A stretch of 64,000 nt of DNA from Sclerurus mexicanus. Taxonomy: Eukaryota > Chordata > Aves > Passeriformes > Furnariidae. The DNA lies in assembly GCA_013396755.1 (NCBI GenBank), contig VWZF01001843.1:1054001-1118000 (forward strand). Reading direction: 5' to 3'. Positions within the stretch are counted from its first letter, which is position 1. Each line of letters opens with the position of its first letter. The position numbers and the translations under genes are program-made. Below the pieces are notes generated by a model. It saw only the letters and a program-made list of their open reading frames with translations. It had not been told where the DNA came from and did no database searches. Below, piece after piece: positions 62,001 through 64,000 of this stretch.

Positions 62001-63302
62001 TGGCAGGATGTGCCATTTCCCTTTGGGAGTAAAGTGCTGCCATGCAATCACTGAGACTGGAGGGAGAAAATAACTCCAGGCAGGGGCAGGGACACCACGA
62101 AGGGCACCCCAAATCTCACGTGTGTTCAGTAAGCAGCACGCTCCTTAGCTGAGGGCAAGCACGATGCTGGCAGTGATGTTTTCCCCCATAAACTCTGGTC
62201 CCTCAGGACTCGTGCTCTGATCCATGTGTGTGCTTCTCTTTCCCTGTCCCCCGAGGTAGACTTTAATCAAAAGCACACACATGAATGAGCTAGTCTAAAT
62301 ATCAATAAATGTTTCTTTCAGGAGAGGCTTGAGATATTTAATATTTAATAAGCCTTGAAAATGAACTTCTATTCATGTTTCTCAATTTGATTCCAAGCAT
62401 CTTGGCGGCGAGCAGCGCTCGCTGTCCCAGTGTGGGCAGGCACAGCACAGATTATTTAACAATCCACTTTGTCTCATCTAAAATATTCATGTTAGCAGCT
62501 ATTCAAATGAAGCTCTTAAAAAACACACACACAAACCAGACAGTGCAGTCTGAGCCTCACAGTCCCCTTAAATCTTTGCTTTAGGCTACAAGGCACAGTG
62601 ATGCCTTTTCTCTCCCAGCACTACCCTGTTGCCCTGGTTACTGTTCAAACCACACCATCCCTGCTGTGCCTGCAGCTGGACTGACACAGGCACCTTCCCC
62701 AGGTGAGGGCAATGCTGCCCCTTCCTTAAAGCACCAGTGCAGCCACCAATACAGCAGCTTTCCCTTGGGCAAGTAAATATGCAGCTAGTGATTGCCTTTA
62801 TCCTCAAATTCAGCTAGTGCTGACAGAGCCAAATCAGGGTAATAAATACTTATATTACTATTTTTGTTAAAGCAGGACCTCAAAATCTTGATTACATCAG
62901 TGGAGCTACAGGTAGATTTGGCAGAATTTTGTCTTCCACATTGACTTGTTTTCTGTTGGAATCAAGGCAATCCTAACTGAAGAGGGAGTTAGGATTTTTT
63001 TTAATCTCCAGCTGACTGACAGCTGAAAATGTGCTGTACTGGTTTGTGTATGGGCTTTGAGGTGGGTGACAGTGTCTCATGTGACAGGACTCAGAGGATG
63101 CTCCCCTGCAAAGGGAGGTTCCTCCCTGTCCTCATTCACAGCACTTACTTTGAGAGTTTCATTTCAATTTGCTGCCGGATTTCCTGTCTTTCCTCATCTG
63201 TTCTCCTTGGGAAAATATTCCTGTCTTCCAGCTCCTGCTTACTTGGTCTGTTTCGTAGTTTTACTGCCAGCAGTTCTTTCTTGCATTTTCTTGGCAAAGT
63301 AC
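35065..63302 (-). CDS. PHACTR3: PHACTR3, phosphatase and actin regulator 3 (last six coding exons)
   Basis: Phactr proteins (PHACTR3 is also called scapinin) bind G-actin through RPEL motifs and protein phosphatase 1 through the C-terminus. Exons in transcript order: 63302-63149, 43491-43436, 39137-39076, 38286-38146, 36810-36734, 35080-35065. All have GT-AG boundaries and phases join without error. Three C-terminal RPEL repeats are seen: KLRNRPSKQELEDRNIF, RLSQRPAVEELERRNILK and KLNQRPTVDELRDRKILIRF. The PP1-binding tail follows, with LIRF, YVEVAKAQDYDRRADKPW and the terminal LTRFHRP. The segment is nearly identical to human PHACTR3 (MEVHASSKHLTRFHRP rather than the PHACTR1 ending), which separates it from its paralogues. 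The N-terminal exons, with the first RPEL and start codon, lie beyond the right edge. The transcript converges on SYCP2, as in human. Confidence 0.97.
36734..36810 (-). CDS. PHACTR3: PHACTR3 exon: C-terminal helix
   Basis: 77-base exon encoding AAIRKELNEYKSNEMEVH and ASSKHLT. Acceptor CCCTAG and donor GTCAGT; the last codon (Arg) is split with the final exon. These residues belong to the C-terminal PP1-binding region. Confidence 0.95.
36811..38145 (-). other. PHACTR3 intron, nothing further recognised
   Basis: Intronic sequence with no exon-like or repeat feature that I could identify. The same holds for 35081-36733, 38287-39075 and the part of 39138-43435 outside the CR1 copy. Confidence 0.6.
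38146..38286 (-). CDS. PHACTR3: PHACTR3 exon: fourth RPEL and PP1-binding segment
   Basis: 141-base phase-0 exon. LNQRPTVDELRDRKIL is the fourth RPEL, overlapping the PP1-docking motif LIRF. YVEVAKAQDYDRRADKPW supplies the further PP1 contacts known from Phactr1-PP1 structures, and TRLSAADK ends the exon. Confidence 0.96.
39076..39137 (-). CDS. PHACTR3: PHACTR3 exon: linker between third and fourth RPEL motifs
   Basis: 62-base exon encoding RNDQTEQEERREIKQRLTRK, a charged helical linker that leads into the fourth RPEL. Acceptor TCTGCAG and donor GTAAAA. Confidence 0.95.
40448..40632 (+). mobile_element. CR1 LINE 3'-end fragment, plus orientation
   Basis: The sequence contains the standard CR1 3' region: GGAAGTGTCCAAAGCCAGGT, GGATGGGGCTTGG, GGTGTCCCTGCC, GGCAGGGGGTGGAAT, then the terminal ATTCTATGATTCT-type repeat (CATGATTCTATAATTCTAAT). 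It is a 5'-truncated, inactive copy of about 185 bases inside a PHACTR3 intron. Confidence 0.9.
43436..43491 (-). CDS. PHACTR3: PHACTR3 exon: third RPEL motif
   Basis: 56-base exon encoding RLSQRPAVEELERRNILK. Acceptor TTTCCGCAG and donor GTGAGT. The first codon completes the Lys split with the upstream exon, and the last base is completed by the next exon as Gln. Confidence 0.96.
43850..44070. promoter_or_regulatory. Small GC/CpG-rich island next to a PHACTR3 exon
   Basis: About 220 bases with many CpG dinucleotides, in contrast to AT-rich flanks. It lies about 0.4 kb upstream, in PHACTR3 orientation, of exon 43491-43436. It could be an internal promoter or enhancer; no core promoter motif is evident. 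Confidence 0.35.
45780..46760. promoter_or_regulatory. Intronic CpG-rich island, candidate internal or bidirectional promoter
   Basis: GC-rich interval that is densest at 46380-46620, with repeated GCGG and CCCGCC boxes. It contains consensus splice donors on both strands: plus TCG/GTGAGT at 46623/46624, and minus GCAG/GTGAGG with the exon side at 46511. On the minus strand a short open segment from ATG 46561 reaches that donor in phase 0. The downstream constitutive PHACTR3 exon needs phase 2, so it would not join in frame directly. Seen: base composition and donors. Inferred: promoter function. Confidence 0.4.
49411..49866 (-). mobile_element. CR1 LINE 3'-end fragment, minus orientation
   Basis: It begins on the plus strand with AGAATCATAGAACAGTTTGG, the reverse complement of a CR1 3' terminus. 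It continues with characteristic CR1 blocks such as TAGTTCAACCCCCCTGCAATG, CCAACCTGACCCTGGATG, CCAGAGCCTTCTCTTCCCCA and GGCTGAACAACCCCAACTCT. It is 5'-truncated with no intact reverse transcriptase, and lies in the large PHACTR3 intron. Confidence 0.95.
63149..63302 (-). CDS. PHACTR3: PHACTR3 exon: second RPEL motif
   Basis: Acceptor TTGCAG at the high-coordinate end and donor GTAAGT at the low end (phase 2). It encodes TLPRKCKKELLAVKLRNR, then PSKQELEDRNIFPRR and TDEERQEIRQQIEMKLSK. The RPEL core LRNRPSKQEL binds actin. The following intron is about 19.7 kb. Confidence 0.96.
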
Positions 63303-64000
63303 CTGCAACATGCATTGAAAAGGAAGTTATTAGAAAGACAGGTCCTGGGAATGAAATGGGAGTGTTTGAAGAGCAGGAATATCAGAGTGACAGTGTGCAG
63401 GGAGCAGTTGTACACGTTAATGTAAGTGAGGAGCACTAGAGTTAAGCAGGGCTCAGAGACAAAGCCCCTGTAAATGCAGAAGGATCATACTCCTCTGCTT
63501 GCTTTCTTATCTGTAATAACCAAGCAGTGCTCTCTGGTGAAAATCATTTGTAGCTGAGACATGTTTCATGTTACTAGTTTACAAGTCAGCCTCTGCATCT
63601 TGCCACAGTCCTCTGAGCATCTCTGCAACCCAGAGCAATCCCTGTTTTCTGAACCATTTAGTTGTTCCTTTGCAGAAGGACTGCATTGCTCTGTGGTAGG
63701 AGTGGCTGGGACATGTACACCCTCCTCTCTGAGTCACTAGTGTAGCCTGCAATAGATATTGGTAACTGAAATAACTGAAGTTGTTGTTTGGCCTGTGTGT
63801 GTATATATATATTAAATGTCATTCTGGTTTTCTGACACTAGAAATTAGAAAATCTGAATTGTGGTCAGACACAGTGTATAATTCTAGCACTAAAAGTCAA
63901 CCACTGTGTACACCCACACCCTGTCTAGTGTGTTATAACAGAATTTCATTTAGCAGTCAGTACTACAGTGTTGACATTAGGCTTTTCCCTCTGAAGACAG
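63303..64000 (-). other. PHACTR3: PHACTR3 intron at right edge
   Basis: Intron upstream (in gene direction) of the second-RPEL exon. It contains a short GT/AT microsatellite near 63790-63812 and no other recognised feature. Confidence 0.6.

Larger units (their letters stand above)
43492..63148 (-). other. PHACTR3: Large PHACTR3 intron (about 19.7 kb)
   Basis: The protein is continuous across this interval (MKLSK joins RLSQRP), so it contains no constitutive PHACTR3 coding exon. It holds a GC-rich island beside the downstream exon (43850-44070), a larger one at about 45780-46760, and a CR1 copy at 49411-49866. I saw no further recognisable gene, RNA or repeat from 49900 to 63148. Many short open frames there lack homology or codon bias. 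Confidence 0.8.

Overview
The window is vertebrate nuclear DNA and almost certainly avian. It has long introns, intron-exon genes, runs of assembly N, and two copies of the 3' end of the bird/reptile LINE CR1 in opposite orientations. No prokaryotic, viral or CRISPR content was seen. The gene order FAM217B(-) - PPP1R3D(+) - SYCP2(+) - PHACTR3(-) is the mirror image of human 20q13.33, so this is a conserved syntenic block (from general knowledge, the chicken counterpart is chromosome 20). The species cannot be fixed from the sequence alone.

Layout. 1-1563: 3' coding part of FAM217B on the minus strand, running off the left edge. 3.2-5.1 kb: GC-rich interval with short tandem repeats, a minisatellite, a 459-base N gap and an unidentified GC-rich open frame. 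5.17-9.77 kb: single-exon PPP1R3D with a long 3' UTR. 9.8-12.4 kb: upstream region of SYCP2 with a second, frame-preserving minisatellite. 12.5-33.2 kb: complete SYCP2. I assembled 45 coding exons by hand; they sum to 4,521 nt (1,506 aa) with every junction in phase. 33.8-63.3 kb: the last six coding exons of PHACTR3 on the minus strand, convergent with SYCP2. An intron of about 19.7 kb separates the first of these from the rest and contains two GC-rich islands and one CR1. 63.3-64 kb is the next PHACTR3 intron.

The genes do not form a pathway. PPP1R3D and PHACTR3 both encode protein phosphatase 1 regulators, of glycogen metabolism and of actin-linked signalling respectively. SYCP2 builds the axis of meiotic chromosomes. 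FAM217B is poorly characterised.

Most notable observations: (1) an apparent U2-type AT-AC intron in SYCP2 (13634-13980); (2) a tandem exon duplication in the SYCP2 central region (28528-29106) that adds about 57 residues; (3) an unidentified, strongly coding-like GC-rich open frame with recurrent Asp-Ser-Leu motifs that ends just upstream of PPP1R3D and emerges from the assembly gap; (4) a GC-rich island in the long PHACTR3 intron with consensus splice donors on both strands.
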